Source of the DNA: Carallia brachiata
Lineage: Eukaryota > Streptophyta > Magnoliopsida > Malpighiales > Rhizophoraceae
Assembly (NCBI GenBank): GCA_021464245.1
Contig: JADCRB010000024.1
Location: 1,304,181-1,368,180 of the forward strand
Length of the DNA: 64,000 bases
Reading direction: 5' to 3'
The notes under the pieces are model-generated. The model had not been told where the DNA came from. It saw only the letters and a program-made list of their open reading frames with translations, and ran no database searches. Position 1 is the first letter of the stretch. Every line of letters begins with the position of its first letter. The position numbers and the translations under genes were made by a program. This document shows, in pieces, positions 1 to 13,845 of the stretch.

Positions 1-1167
1 ATAAATAACGAAAATGTTAAGAGAAAATATATTTGACATGTATCCGACGGATTTTTTCTGAAATGATCCCTTAAATTTTTACAACATTTTTACAACGATA
101 CTACAACTTAAAAATGTCTTTATATGTTTTTGTTTTTTATTATAAAAAATATAATTATCGTTACAAAAGACTTAGATAATCATTATATTCGAATAAAATT
201 TTCAGACAAAATTATCTGATATAGTAATGTTCAATAAATAAATAAATTCATAAATAAATATAATAAAAAATGAAACAGAATCTTGAGTTTTGTCTCTAAT
301 GTAATTCCTGGGATTGCCTCCTACTAGGAAATATGTTATGAATTTGATCAAAAAATATTAAATAACTAATAAAAAGGAGATTTGTACATGCAATTTTTTT
401 TAATTAAAAAAATTTATTATGAGTACTAAGTTATTAAATTTATAAGTGAATGTGAAAATAAACCTGTTTGTATATTTCATTTAATTTAACATATGTTGGT
501 GTACACATTATATATATACATTATATTATTTTTATGACTGTTAGTTCGTAATGATTATTATTACACATCAAAAATTTGAAAATATACATCCAACTTTAAT
601 GATTATATATGTGAATATAATTGCCCTCATTCGCGTCTTTTACTAGTAATTATATCATAACACATCAATGTTATCTTTAAATTGAAGCAAAATAATGATA
701 AACTTGAATAATCACAACAAATTAGATTCATCAAATGCATCAGTCTTTTGAGGGCATCATATGCGCCTCACTTTGCGAACTACTATTTTTATCATGCTAA
801 CGCTCTCCGATAGGGTGATATCATCATGTTTAAAAAACAAGTAATCTTTTAGCAAAAAAATTCGAAAAATTAAAGTTTAAAACAACACTAAATACATTTA
901 AAATAACAGTAAATATATTTATAATTTAATTTTGAAAAAAAACTTTAAAATTTTTTTTTATAAAATGGACATGATCACCCCAACCTGTGTTAAAAATAAT
1001 GGTCTGTCATACTTCGTCAAATTACTTCAATAGATTTAATGCTGTTTGTGATAAAAGGCTGATTTAGACTCCAGACCTAACATTAAAAACTGATTTTAAT
1101 AAACAAAAGTTGTAGGAAAGATATAAAAAACATTGTAACGCAGTGGATAAAATTGGCCTTTACACTA
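1..1167. other. AT-rich intergenic DNA, no gene seen
   Basis: No open frame with a family resemblance and no RNA gene is visible. The stretch is rich in A/T runs and looks like ordinary plant intergenic DNA with decayed transposon sequence. Confidence 0.6.
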
Positions 1168-1391
1168 ATTCAAAATTAAAACGTTGAAACTTTCTGCGAG
1201 ATACATGAAAAACATCGCTGCGCATAGAGAACGGCGTCGTTGTTAGATTCTGTGCTATCTGTGGACGTGCGCGGTTCGTCCGTTCCACTTAGGCATGTTA
1301 AAGGGTTTTTTTTCTTTTTTGAACAACCAAGTTAAAGGATATTGTTTTTTTCTTTTCTTTTTTTTTTCAATAGAGGATAATATACCCATGA

Positions 1392-1812
1392 AAACACATT
1401 GGGCAATGCTATTTAGCACGACTAGATTTACCAAAACGTCCCGATTTTGGTGACGTGATGGGTAGTTTTAGATGGTACACTGAGAGATTTTTTTTTGAAA
1501 AAATAATTTTTTTTAGGCTTTAATTACCCATTTTTATTATAAAAATTAAATTTTTACAAAAAAAATTTAAACAATATTTAATGTTATCTCAAACTTAATT
1601 TTTATAAAAAATAAATACTAAATAATATTTAGTATTACTTTAAATATACTTAATATTACTTTAAATTATGATTTTAAAAAAATAAATATTTTTTTTTAAA
1701 TTCCGGCCCTGCTTACACAGTTATCAGTTTGATAATTTTGTGCCACGTGGAACAGTCAGTACGTTTCGGTAAGCGGGTTACGTGCCATTTAGCTTTATTC
1801 AAACACATTGGG
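1392..1812. mobile_element. MITE inserted in duplication copy A, with direct-repeat flanks
   Basis: The 12-mer AAACACATTGGG occurs at 1392-1403 and again at 1801-1812, enclosing about 397 bp. The paired duplication copy B lacks the insert: its CCATGAAAACACATTG runs straight into TTTGTAATTTATT, matching copy A after the right repeat. The termini form a short imperfect inverted repeat (GCTATTTAGCACG at 1408-1420 against GCTAAATGGCACG read from the right end). A long target duplication with short inverted repeats fits a Mutator-like MITE. The superfamily is inferred. Confidence 0.65.
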
Positions 1813-2398
1813 TGTGTTTTATTTATTTATTTTTTTATCTTGTGAAAATTTTAGGGGTAAAAAAAAGTGTCTTTAATCTAAAATTAAGGAGCACTTACGT
1901 ATTGTTAATAATTTATGATAAGATTGATGTATCACTTACCTATAAAAAACCTCAAACAATGGTAAGAGAAATTTGAACTCAAAATATAAAAACGTCAAAA
2001 GCCGAACTCTTACCTACTGAATTACCTGATAGACTATTGTTTGAGATTTCTGTTCTTTTTTTTTGTCACAATTGTTTGTGATTTCTCCCGCTTCTGTATT
2101 ATTGCCAAAGGAATATGCACAACCTCATGATCAATTCAATCTCGGAGACCCATTCATCCAGCCCACAAGACCTGCTGTCTATCCAGACGAAAAGGTGGGC
2201 TCAGGACATGAGGGTTTTTTTTTTTTTTTTTGACTGAAAGGATATGAGGTTAATTACAATAATTTTATAATGCCAAAATCTCTGGACTGTCTGCTACCGA
2301 TTATAAATTAACACAAGTCACACCCCATGCCGTGATATGTGGTGAGGCCACAAAAAAGCCCATTTGTCTTCATGTGTTTATAATACGTTCCATTTCAT

Positions 2399-2531
2399 GG
2401 ACTGGGCATAGTCCAGTGGTTGCGATATGGTGTTCTTAGTCTTTGGGTCTGAGATTTGAACTAAAGGCTTGAGGCTTGTCTTCTTCTTCTTACTCCTGAA
2501 CTACTAGATTGATGGAAAAAAAAACAAAAGT
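2399..2531 (+). mobile_element. tRNA-derived SINE, copy A
   Basis: Polymerase III-like boxes are visible: an A-box-like GTCCAGTGGTTGCG near 2411 and a B-box-like GAGATTTGAACT near 2451, followed by an A-rich tail at 2516-2528. Imperfect flanking duplications (ACGTTCCATTTCAT at 2385-2398, ACTTTTCATTCCAT at 2532-2545) bracket it. The same SINE sits at the same site in copy B, so it inserted before the segmental duplication. Confidence 0.6.
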
Positions 2532-3021
2532 ACTTTTCATTCCATCTTTGTGGGGTTTTGTCGTGCTTACTTTCGGCCGGGCAATTGAGCAAAATGGAAA
2601 ACATATTTGGATCATACAAAAGTGTCAACAGATTAAGAAACAATGGTCGTTTGAGAAGCATGCAGCCCGGTGGTTAAGACATCTAGCTAATCCAGCTTTA
2701 ATGTGGAATTAAATAAAGAACAGTGAGATTTTCTCATTCTATTCACTTAAAATTGAGTTGAATTAACTCAATGCCAAATATTCAGGGAAAAAAACAACAA
2801 ATTGCTAATCTTTTCATCTCTTTAGCCATGGATATACCAAAAGATACAGGTTTCTTATTATTCCTTTATTTTCTAAGGTCACAGGAACAGAAAGAAAAAG
2901 GATGTCTTATTATTTCCCAGAGGACAGAAAATACAAACTTTTCATTAACCGTAAGGCCGAATCTACAAGCAAAATTTCACAGACAAGGTATTCATCTTTT
3001 CACAAACTCGTCACGGTGCTA

Positions 3022-5597
<2,576 letters not shown>

Positions 5598-5635
5598 GGC
5601 TGCTTTGATCGATAGTAAGAAGCACTAATAAGCTG

Positions 5636-5661
5636 ATGATGGATGGATGGATGGATGGATA
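5636..5661. repeat. (ATGG)n microsatellite in the ADH 5' UTR
   Basis: About six tandem tetranucleotide units lie about 40 bp upstream of the ADH start codon, inside the presumed transcript leader. Confidence 0.85.
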
Positions 5662-5734
5662 TGGTTGATTTTCTTTGATCACTTCAATCTTTGCTTTGCT
5701 TTTTGTTGTTGAAAAGAAAAGTATCATTTTTGGG

Positions 5735-5799
5735 TATTTATACTGTGATGTGTCGGGCAAAGCGGAAAGAACTAAAAAACCGCTACAACCAGAAAACCA
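5735..5799 (-). promoter_or_regulatory. ADH core promoter: TATA box and anaerobic-type GT motif
   Basis: Read on the minus strand, TATAAATA (5742-5735) lies about 140 bp before the ADH ATG. A TGGTTT motif (5799-5794), the GT-type core of plant anaerobic response elements in ADH promoters, lies about 55 bp further upstream. The spacing is plausible for hypoxia induction. The assignment rests on motif and position only. Confidence 0.5.
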
Positions 5800-6053
5800 G
5801 TAGTGGAAATGGTATTGTTGGTAGTCAACGAGCTTTACGACAAAAAATTAGCCAACAGCTTCGCTATTTTAAAAAAAGAATAAGAGGGAGCAAAAATGTT
5901 TTAGTGGTTCTCATTGAATATTTTAAAAACAATTAAAACGAAAAAAATCCTAACTAATTATTTTACGTTTTTGGCTCTACCATTTAAAATTAAGTTAAAT
6001 AATTTTTTTTTAAATGATAGTTGGGCAGGAGTTGAAGACAGGAGTTACAATTA

Positions 6054-6657
6054 AGGGTGACCACCGGTTCAGTTCGAATAGGAACCAGATGGTTTGTTAA
6101 TCGGAACTAAACTGGACTGATTAGACAATTCTGGCTATAGAACCATAACCTGGTAAGTGAAGGTTCGGTTTTGGTTCCACTTTTTAGAAACCGTATAATG
6201 GGCAGTTTCGAACGGTGGTTAATTTAGTATTTTTTAAAAATATACAAATCAATTACTTATAAAAATATTAATCTCTTTTGTTTTTTCAAATGAAAGAGAA
6301 AAAATACCAATCAATACTGTTAGTTTAAAAAAATAAAAATAAAGATATGTAGGTAATTTAATTAATATTGAATTAAGACCAAACCTTTTTGTTGTTTAAA
6401 TATTCTCTTATTAAGTTAATTGAAATTTGATTTGAATAATTTTAGATTGTTTAAAAAAAGTTAGAAATAGATCAAACTGAAACTGGAATTAAAACCATAA
6501 CTAGATCCGTTAACGAATCGGAACCAAAACTGTTGATGAATCGAAATCGGATCAGACCGTCTACATAACAGTTCGGTTAAGATTCGAGATATCTTAGAAC
6601 CAAAATCAGCAGTTTAAAACTGTAACCAAAATGAAACCGCACCGTGGTCAGGTCTAC
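6054..6657. mobile_element. hAT-like non-autonomous element (about 600 bp)
   Basis: TTACAATTA occurs at 6045-6053 and again at 6658-6666, an 8-9 bp target duplication. The ends share an imperfect inverted repeat around TGACCACCGGTTCAGTTC on the left and TGACCACGGTGCGGTTTC read inward from the right. The interior is AT-rich, with GAACC/GGTTC words near both ends and no transposase frame. The size of the duplication fits hAT. Confidence 0.65.
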
Positions 6658-6821
6658 TTACAATTATGAAATGTATTTTTTTTTTATAAAAACATATTAT
6701 ATCTAAAATTATTAAAATTAAAGTGCAACATATATAAATTATATATATAAATTTTATGTGCATTAAATAAATAAAAAAAGTCCCTAACCCCCGCCCGACA
6801 GCTCCTATCCAGTTATCTGGA

Positions 6822-7325
6822 GGGATATGCATTAAAAAAGTCCTAAACCTTTAAATTTTTTTTCATTTAAATCCTAAACCTTTTTGAGATTTCATTTCAG
6901 TTCTAAACCTTTTAATTTTACTCCAAATCAGTCCTTCCGTTAGTCAAACTGTTAAAAATTACTGTTCACTAACAGAAATTTTAAAAAAAAGGTAAAATAC
7001 ACTATTTAAATATTTTTTTATTATTAAATTCTTATATTTTACTCTCAAATAGTAATATATAAGTTGAGATTTTAGATTTTTTATTTTTTATTTTATTTTT
7101 TTTAAGATTATATAAAATATTTCTGTTAACTGGTGAATTGAAATGATGTATTTTACTTTTTTAAAAAAAATTTTGTTAGTGAACAATAATTTTTAACGGT
7201 TTGATTAACAGAAAGACTGATTTGGAACGAAATCAAAAGATTTAGGACTGAAATAAAATTTTAAAAAAATTTAAAATTTAAATAAAAAAAATTTAAAAAT
7301 TTAAAACTTTTTTTATACATATCTC
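6822..7325. mobile_element. Fold-back MITE, family 1, copy 1
   Basis: Two arms of roughly 200 bp are inverted copies of each other: the left begins GATATGCATTAAAAAAG, and the right read inward begins GATATGTATAAAAAAAG. Both contain AAATCAGTCCTTC-like and GTTCACTAACA-like words in mirror order. The whole could form a long hairpin. A second member of the family is at 52188-52700. Confidence 0.7.
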
Positions 7326-8568
7326 ATTATATGAATTTCTGGACTCTTTTTATGTTCCATAAAGTTGACCACAAAACCCGCGGCTCTGTTTGTTTCGGTG
7401 TTGTTCTTGATGGGGGGTTTCTTTACAAGTGGCGGACATGGTTTTGTAGGGAGAGCTGGTTTTCGATAAACCGGTAATAATAAAATAGTACTTACCCAGA
7501 GAACACCCCCAACAACTAAAAATTTAAATTTTTTGATCTTTGGTTTTGGCTTTAAACAGGTAAAAAGATAAAGGGTTTTATTTTAAAAAAATATGTAATT
7601 TATAAAAATGAAAAAAATTATCCTATGTATAATTTACGGTTAGATTCACAATAAAAGTAAAAGATAATATAATAATACATGTGCAGCCTTCAACTTCGTT
7701 ATTCTTAAAATAGAGAGTTGGTACAGTTTAATTTAAACTTTAAAACACTACACAAAATAATAAATACACCTAAATACCGCCATGTAACTGGCTTAAATTT
7801 CTTTTCAAGGCCATAAAACTTTTTGGGTTAAATGTGACTAGACATCCAGTGGTTTGTCACTCTTACATTTTACTTTCATGTCGTTTTAATTTATATTATT
7901 AGAATCATATGATTTCTAATTTTTGAGACCTTGATTTTGATTTTACTAAATTTGAAGTATCTTTTTATTTTAAAAAGCTTTACAAAATCTTCACAATATT
8001 TAAATTTTATCAAAAATAATCATAATGAGTCAAAACAATTAAATTCTAGAAAAATTTGAATTAAAAATTTAGAAAAATTTTATATTTGAATTTTAACAAA
8101 ATTTTTGCATTTAAAAAAGAGTTATAAAATTAATAAATTTTAACAGAATGCCGTAATTGCTAAAATTAAAAGCCAAGGCAGTTTTAGAATGTAAATTGAA
8201 ACACTCAAAACTAAAATATAAAACACCGCTTGAGTACACATTTAACTCAAAATTTTTTTTAGTATATATTATTTATTCAACCCATACCCTACACTTCGGT
8301 CAGAAAGCATTTGCTCATACGTTCAGAAAAAGTTCAAATAATCTAAATAATAACGACGCAACCATCAAATCAGATGTAACTTTAATTCTATTAATCAACC
8401 CGGACGAGTTTCGAGCTACCCATCATAGTGCCCAAAGCACAATGCCCTTTAACAGTCCAACGACACCATCTCAGCGGAATCTAATTTTCTTTTGGATTGA
8501 TATAAAAAAAACACATCTTTATATTATATAATAAATTTAACACATCATTTAAAATATAATAAATTTAA
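7326..8568. other. AT-rich intergenic DNA, nothing recognised
   Basis: No gene, RNA gene or clear mobile element could be supported. A 124-codon open frame near 8157-8531 shows no family resemblance and biased AT-rich content, so it is not called. Confidence 0.5.
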
Positions 8569-9210
8569 CATAATTAAATTATTTTATAATAAATTTAACA
8601 AGTAATCAATAAACAATAATAAAATCAATTAATCTACATACATAATATATTTACGTATAAATAATTAACTACATAACTATATTATATATTATTTTAATTT
8701 AAAATATATAAAAAATAAAAAAATTTAAAAATTTCAAAAAATTCTCTTTTCCCCTCTCTGCCCCGTCTCTCTCTAGCTCTCCTGTACTGACACCTATCCA
8801 ACTCCCTCCTACCACAAAATGCGGAATTGAAAAAGTTTTGTCTTTTCCCAGAAAAAGAGACAAGAAACAACATCTCAAATTTAATATAATTAAATTATTT
8901 TTTAATAAATTTATCAAACAATAAGTGAATAATAATAAAAATCAGTTAATTTATACACATAATATATTTATGTATAAATAATTGATTACGTAATTATATC
9001 ACATATTATTTTAATTTAAAATTTATAAAAAATAAATAAATAAAAATAAAAAAATATTTAAAAATTTCAAAAAATTCTCTCTCCCCTCTCTCCCCCGTCT
9101 CTCTCTAGCTCTCCTGTACTGACACCTACCCAACTCCCTCCTACCACAAAATGCGGTATTGAAAAGTTTTGTCTTTTCCAAAAAAAGAGACAAGAAACAA
9201 CATCCCAAAT
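8569..9210. repeat. Tandem duplication, unit about 311 bp, two copies
   Basis: Copy 1 (8569-8880) and copy 2 (8881-9210) align almost throughout. Each runs from an AATTAAATTATTTT-like AT stretch through a CT-rich block with CTCTCTCTAGCTCTCCTGTA to GAGACAAGAAACAACATC. The CT-rich block recurs in inverted orientation near 10215-10300. Confidence 0.85.
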
Positions 9211-10460
9211 TTGTTGCATTGTGATTAATGCTCTTCTTGGTTTAGGCATGTGAAATAAATGTGAAAGAAAACACAGTTTTTTAGGTATTTTCTGTTGTTT
9301 GGTTTACGTGCGTAAAGCATGTGAAAAGGTACCATTGAAATTTAATGAGAAAATAAAACGTACAACACAGCCATCTGTCATATACTTATTTTAAAAATGA
9401 ATAAAAATGTACTAACAGTATAATGATAAAAATGCCCATAACCTAATAATAATTTTATTCAACTCATATTATTAAAAAAATATTTTAATAATTTTAAATA
9501 TATAATTATTTTTTTCATCATTTTCTCATATAATTTAAATATATCAATTTACTTTCTAATTATTTTTTTAAAATTTTTTATCTATCTAAATAACAGATTC
9601 AATTATTTTTTTTATAATTTTTTTTAAATTAATTATTCTAAATATTTTCTTTCTTATCAAAATCTTACAATTCCAATAAACTATAAGAGAGTTTTGGGTG
9701 GGTGCTTTTGGATCTCTGAATCGGACAGTCTTATGTTCTTCTGGTGGGGTGGGGGTGGGGCTGGTCAGGTTGTTTGTCTTGTTGTTGTTGAGGGGGTGTT
9801 GCGTTTTTTTATTTTTATTTTTATTTTTATTTTTATTTATCTGCTCCTCAAATTTGTAAGTACTAGCTTTCAATCTATGCTACCTGCCATTTATTTATGG
9901 CTTCCTGGGATTAAGGTACCCAACCAACCCTTCGCTTTCCTTCCTCCATATTTATTCATTCATACGTCCCTTCTTTTATTTTTAATTCTATTGAAATTTT
10001 CAAGCTTTTTTCCTTTTTTATTTATTTTTCTTTTTTTTTGGTTACTGGGTACGTACGTTCATAGATATTCAACTGTTGAAATTCAGGACGAGTGGTTACA
10101 TAGGTGGGTACGTATATTCAAGTTTGTGACCATCGCTCTCACAAACTCTAGGCCTAAATCTTTGTTTCAATGGCCAGTGCTATCCTCTCAGCAATATCGC
10201 CACCAGTACGCCAGCGACAACGGGGCGAGCAGGACAGAAGAGCTAGAGAGAGAAAGGGAAAGAGAGGAGAGAGAATTTTTAGAATTTTTTCTATATATAT
10301 ATATATATTAAAATTATTATTATTATTTTTTCGCTGATGTCACAAACCGACTTCACGGGACACGGGCCAATCCCTTTTCTGCAATGTCAACAGATTCGCC
10401 CCCTAATAGATAACTTATGCCAGTAAAGTCAGGCGTGCAGATTAGTAAATTGGAGAAGAG
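9211..10460. other. Low-complexity intergenic DNA: G-rich tract, (ATTTTT)n, inverted CT block
   Basis: The stretch holds a G-rich tract (GGTGGGGTGGGGGTGGGG, 9742-9759), a hexanucleotide (ATTTTT)n run near 9804-9840 and an inverted, diverged copy of the CT-rich block of the 8.6-9.2 kb tandem repeat (GCTAGAGAGAG near 10239). A short (TA)n run at 10291-10309 follows. A 205-codon open frame across it has no ATG at its start and is mostly low-complexity, so it is not called as a gene. Confidence 0.55.
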
Positions 10461-10620
10461 TAAATTTTAAAGATTATGTTATAAAATATTTTAAAATGTA
10501 TAATTATAAAAATAATTGTTAAAATTATTAATTTTTTAATACTGTTAAATAAAAAATTAATGATTATTTTTATAATTATATATTTTAAAATATTTTATAA
10601 TATAATTTTTAAAATGTTTA
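10461..10620. repeat. AT-rich palindromic fold-back repeat
   Basis: Arms of about 70 bp, both containing ATAAAATATTTTAAAAT and TAATTATAAAAATAAT in mirror order around a spacer near 10541, form a near-perfect hairpin. The structure is that of a small MITE. No target duplication was found. Confidence 0.6.
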
Positions 10621-10659
10621 GTATTACTTATAGGAAAATCATGCCATCCCCTTGAAGTC

Positions 10660-10785
10660 TGAAAATCTCTATTTCAAAAGACATATTAAAGGTTTTTAGT
10701 TCTAATTTTTATAAAGGTTGTGATATTTATGGAGAGAAAAATTATTTTATTACATAATTAGTTTTTTAATAGATAAAAAATGATC
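10660..10785 (+). mobile_element. Degenerate SINE-like copy related to 60933-61094
   Basis: Several words (GAAAATCTCTATTT, TTTTATAAAGG, TTGTGA, TTTTTAATAGA) occur in the same order as in the bracketed SINE at 60933-61094. The ends are unclear and no target duplication is visible. Confidence 0.35.
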
Positions 10786-11593
10786 TGTGATTATTATATA
10801 TAAATTATTTGTTTAAAAGAAAATTTTAATACAGAAAAAAAAATATATTAAGGATATGTTTAGCAGACGGCAATAAAAAACATTGATGAAATGAAGTTGG
10901 TTTAAAATATATATATTAATTAAGGGTATGCACTGGCCGATCATTGTATTCTGGCATCCAAAGCTTAACATTAAAATATTGAATAGAAGTCCAAACTATT
11001 GCCATTTGTCACTATTACACAAGTTAGTCATCTATCCTGGCAATGCATATTTCTCTCTGTTTTTTTTTTTCCCCAAACATTTGTCTTTGTTCCATCTCCC
11101 ACCGTTTCTAAGATACTTTTTCAAAACAAAATTAGGAGAAAATGCAGTGAAAATAATACACTGCACATCAACACTAATATAGTTTAATCTAGTGAAAAAT
11201 CAATTGAATTGTAAGAAATAAAAAACAAAAAATGTTTAGGCCCTTACATTACTGCCTAATCGAGTCCGTCCGGTTGAATAACCTTCGGTACAACCCAAAA
11301 CATGCAACCTGAAACTTCTGTACAATCTCGAAATCTGCACTAATTTTGACATTGTGCATAAACATAGCATTGCTGAATATATATATATTTTTTTTGCACC
11401 TAAGAATGTATGTATCACAATCCATTAATTAATTTATATAATTGATTAATTATTTTATGTAAAAAAATTGACAAAAAATACTTTATTTTTACTTCTACCA
11501 TGAATCGATTGATTGGATAAATCACTCAGCCGCACGATAAGTATTTGTGTACACGTATATTTTTCGTAAGAGTTCCGTTTTGGTGTCAAAAAA

Positions 11594-11763
11594 TTTTAGA
11601 GCTACAATTTGTCTCGAATGTAATAAACAGTTAATTTCAAATAACAATATTCATATTTTACATAATAAAAAATTTAAATACTAAATTTTTTATTATGTAA
11701 AGATAAATTTTATTACTTTAAATTAATTGTTTGTTACGTACAGGACAAATTTTAACTGTAAAA
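11594..11763. mobile_element. Small palindromic MITE (170 bp)
   Basis: The left arm beginning TTTTAGAGCTACAATTTGTC mirrors the right arm, which read inward begins TTTTACAGTTAAAATTTGTC. The arms meet near 11680 around an ATAATAAAAAATTTA stem. It is a non-coding fold-back element. No target duplication is evident. Confidence 0.6.
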
Positions 11764-12372
11764 TCCTCCTGCGGATAACCTTTTAACTTTTCGTAATTGT
11801 CATAAGCAATTTCAACAAGTCCTATTTCCCTGATTCACTGACCACAACGATGAAAGCTTAAAGCTTAAGAATTGCACGGAGCATCACAAAGTTGAACACT
11901 CATTTTTGCCATTTTGCACCGATGAAGCAAAGAGCTTCCACGGAGTCGGGGTCCATAAGCTGGACAGTAGACGTCCTGGAAACCTCCTTTGCCCACCAGG
12001 AAAGAAAGGAAAAACCCACCTATCACCTTTGAATAGTTGTCCCAAAAAACTTAAGAGAAACTTTGGCAATACCTACTTTGTATCAGTGCCTCAGTTATCT
12101 TATTGCTAGCAACCTGTGTCATACATTAAATAAATGATGTGCCATTCTTCCAAAGCCATATATAGAGAGTAGAAATGGTTTCAACTGTCCATTCAAACCA
12201 CACATAGCACCATAGATTTCCTTGCTATGCACATGCCTCGTGTCTTTGGCCAGAAACTCCTGAACCCTGTTCCCTATTTGCATTAACCTACAGCCGGGAA
12301 CTTTTTCTATCTCCTGCTGTCTCATTGCTGACCGAAAGCTGCAGCAATCTTCCCAAGAAAAAGACACAACAA

Positions 12373-12579
12373 ATGGCTTCCATTGCTACCGCCAGAACCA
12401 TTCTCCGGTCAAAGCTCCGCCGGCAAAGCGGCGGCCCGCCTCTCGTCCCACCACTCGAAATCAAAACCCAAGACCTAATCCTTGGAATCATGGCCCCTTA
12501 CCAACTTCGTCTCTTCTCCTCTTTCCCCCGCCAGTTCCAGTCCCTGGAATTGTCCAATCCTCCATGCCACCGCCGCTAA
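12373..12579 (+). CDS. Small putative protein (68 aa), Arg/Ser-rich N-terminus
   Basis: The ATG sits in an excellent plant context (CAACAAATGGCT), and the frame is distinctly GC-richer than its surroundings, which suggests real coding sequence. The peptide begins MASIATARTILRSKLRRQ, an arginine- and serine-rich, acid-free start typical of mitochondrial or plastid presequences, and continues with a proline-rich middle. No domain is recognised. The architecture recalls small nuclear-fusion-defective-6-type mitochondrial proteins, but the conserved C-terminal motif of that family is not visible. It could also be the first exon of a longer or alternatively spliced gene, or a fragment. Confidence 0.4.
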   Translation: MASIATARTILRSKLRRQSGGPPLVPPLEIKTQDLILGIMAPYQLRLFSSFPRQFQSLELSNPPCHRR

Positions 12580-12835
12580 TTTAATTCTCTTCTGAAATTA
12601 AAAATCAAAAAAAGGTGTTGAGCAGTGATTTTAGAGGATAAGAATGTTCTTTTGTTTTTTTTTTTACTATTTGAAATATAAAAACTTTTTTTGTACAATT
12701 TGTCTTCTTATGCCACATTATCAAAATTTCTGATAACCTAGCATGATATGTCACCACATACATTCAGGTGTTATTTGATGCGTTGATACGTGATAACAGA
12801 TAACAGAAAATTTAATAGATGAGGCAGATTATTCT

Positions 12836-13319
12836 AAGGATGTATTTAGTATACAGATTAGATAGTGGTATAGGATAATATAGTATAGAGATGGTTAGAT
12901 TATTAACTTATATTATATTTGGATGTCATCAAATAGTATGAAATAGTTATCCTGTGTGATACTTGGATGATATGAGATAGAATAGTATAGTATATTAAAA
13001 TTACTTTTTTACTCTTACAAATAATTGATTTATATTTATTATTAATTTTAATCTTAATTTTAATCTTTTTATTAAAAATAATTAAAATTAAGTAATGAAA
13101 TTAATATTTATTTTACATGTTATTATACATTATATTGTTTATAATTTTTCAATTTTATATAAAAAATATTTTTTTTAAAATTAAGTATTAATTTTATTTA
13201 TACAAATAAATTATAAAATATAAAAAAAAAGATTAATATTTTTTTAATTTTTTGAGAAAAAATTAAACAAATTTTAAGAGATAAATTTTTAAATTTATAT
13301 TAAAAAAAGAATGAATGAG

Positions 13320-13371
<52 letters not shown>

Positions 13372-13845
13372 GAGAGAGAAAGGAAGGGAGGAAGGAAGAC
13401 AGAGGGAGGAGAAAGAAAGGGAAGAGAGAGACATGAGGAGTGAGAGAGAGAGAAGAAGGAGGAGAGAGAAAGGGAAGAGAGAGAGACAAGGATTGAGAGA
13501 GATAGAAGAGGGAGGAGAGAGAAAGGAAAGAAAGAGAAGATGAGAGAGAAATGAATTTTTTAAATTTTATGTTAATTTTTTAAAAAATATTTAAAATTTA
13601 TTTTAATTAAGACGATATTTTAGTAATTATATAATTTATTAACACTAGTCTATAATGTGAGATAGACTATCTCATATAAGTTAGAGGGATAGTACTATTA
13701 TATATTCATAGGATAGTAAACTCACACTATACTTTCCTATACCTATCTTATTAATTAACTAAATATTAATTAAAGTGAGATAGTTGACCACTAGTCTATC
13801 TTATTCTATTTTATCTTATAAAACAAACGCACCCCAAGGAATAAA
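12836..13845. mobile_element. Probable MITE-like element with purine-rich core
   Basis: The flanks are inverted relatives: ATGTATTTAGTAT with GATAG/TATAG words on the left, and on the right, read inward, GGGTGCGTTTGTTTTATAAG with the same GATAG/TATAG words. The middle holds a long GA-rich tract. A GGGTGCGTTTG-like terminus is common in plant hAT/PIF-type MITEs. The exact ends and target duplication are uncertain. Confidence 0.4.
13322..13555. repeat. (GA)n microsatellite and long purine tract
   Basis: An uninterrupted (GA)n run of about 46 nt is followed by nearly 190 nt of almost pure A/G sequence. Such purine tracts can form triplex DNA and are mutation-prone. Confidence 0.85.

Larger units (their letters stand above)
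1168..2852. repeat. Segmental duplication copy A (partner at 13939-15406)
   Basis: This stretch aligns in the same orientation, over almost its whole length, with 13939-15406. Shared landmarks are the block around ACGTTGAAACTTTC near 1180, CCATGAAAACACATT at 1387-1400, CTCGGAGAC near 2141, GTGGGCTCAGGA near 2193, TTTCGGCCGGGCAATTGAGC at 2571-2590 and ATATACCAAAAGATACA at 2832-2848. Both copies end at the same phrase. Copy A stops about 170 bp beyond the stop codon of the ADH gene. Its extra length comes mainly from a 409-bp insertion (see 1392-1812). It has no credible coding potential. Divergence is substantial, so the duplication is old. Confidence 0.85.

Noticed and set aside
8157..8531. 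124-codon open frame on the plus strand
   Set aside because: The start is TTG, composition is AT-driven, and no family resemblance or splice context is seen.
9694..10311. 205-codon open frame on the plus strand
   Set aside because: It has no ATG at its beginning, is dominated by low-complexity Phe/Ile and Arg/Glu runs from microsatellites, and crosses repeat blocks.
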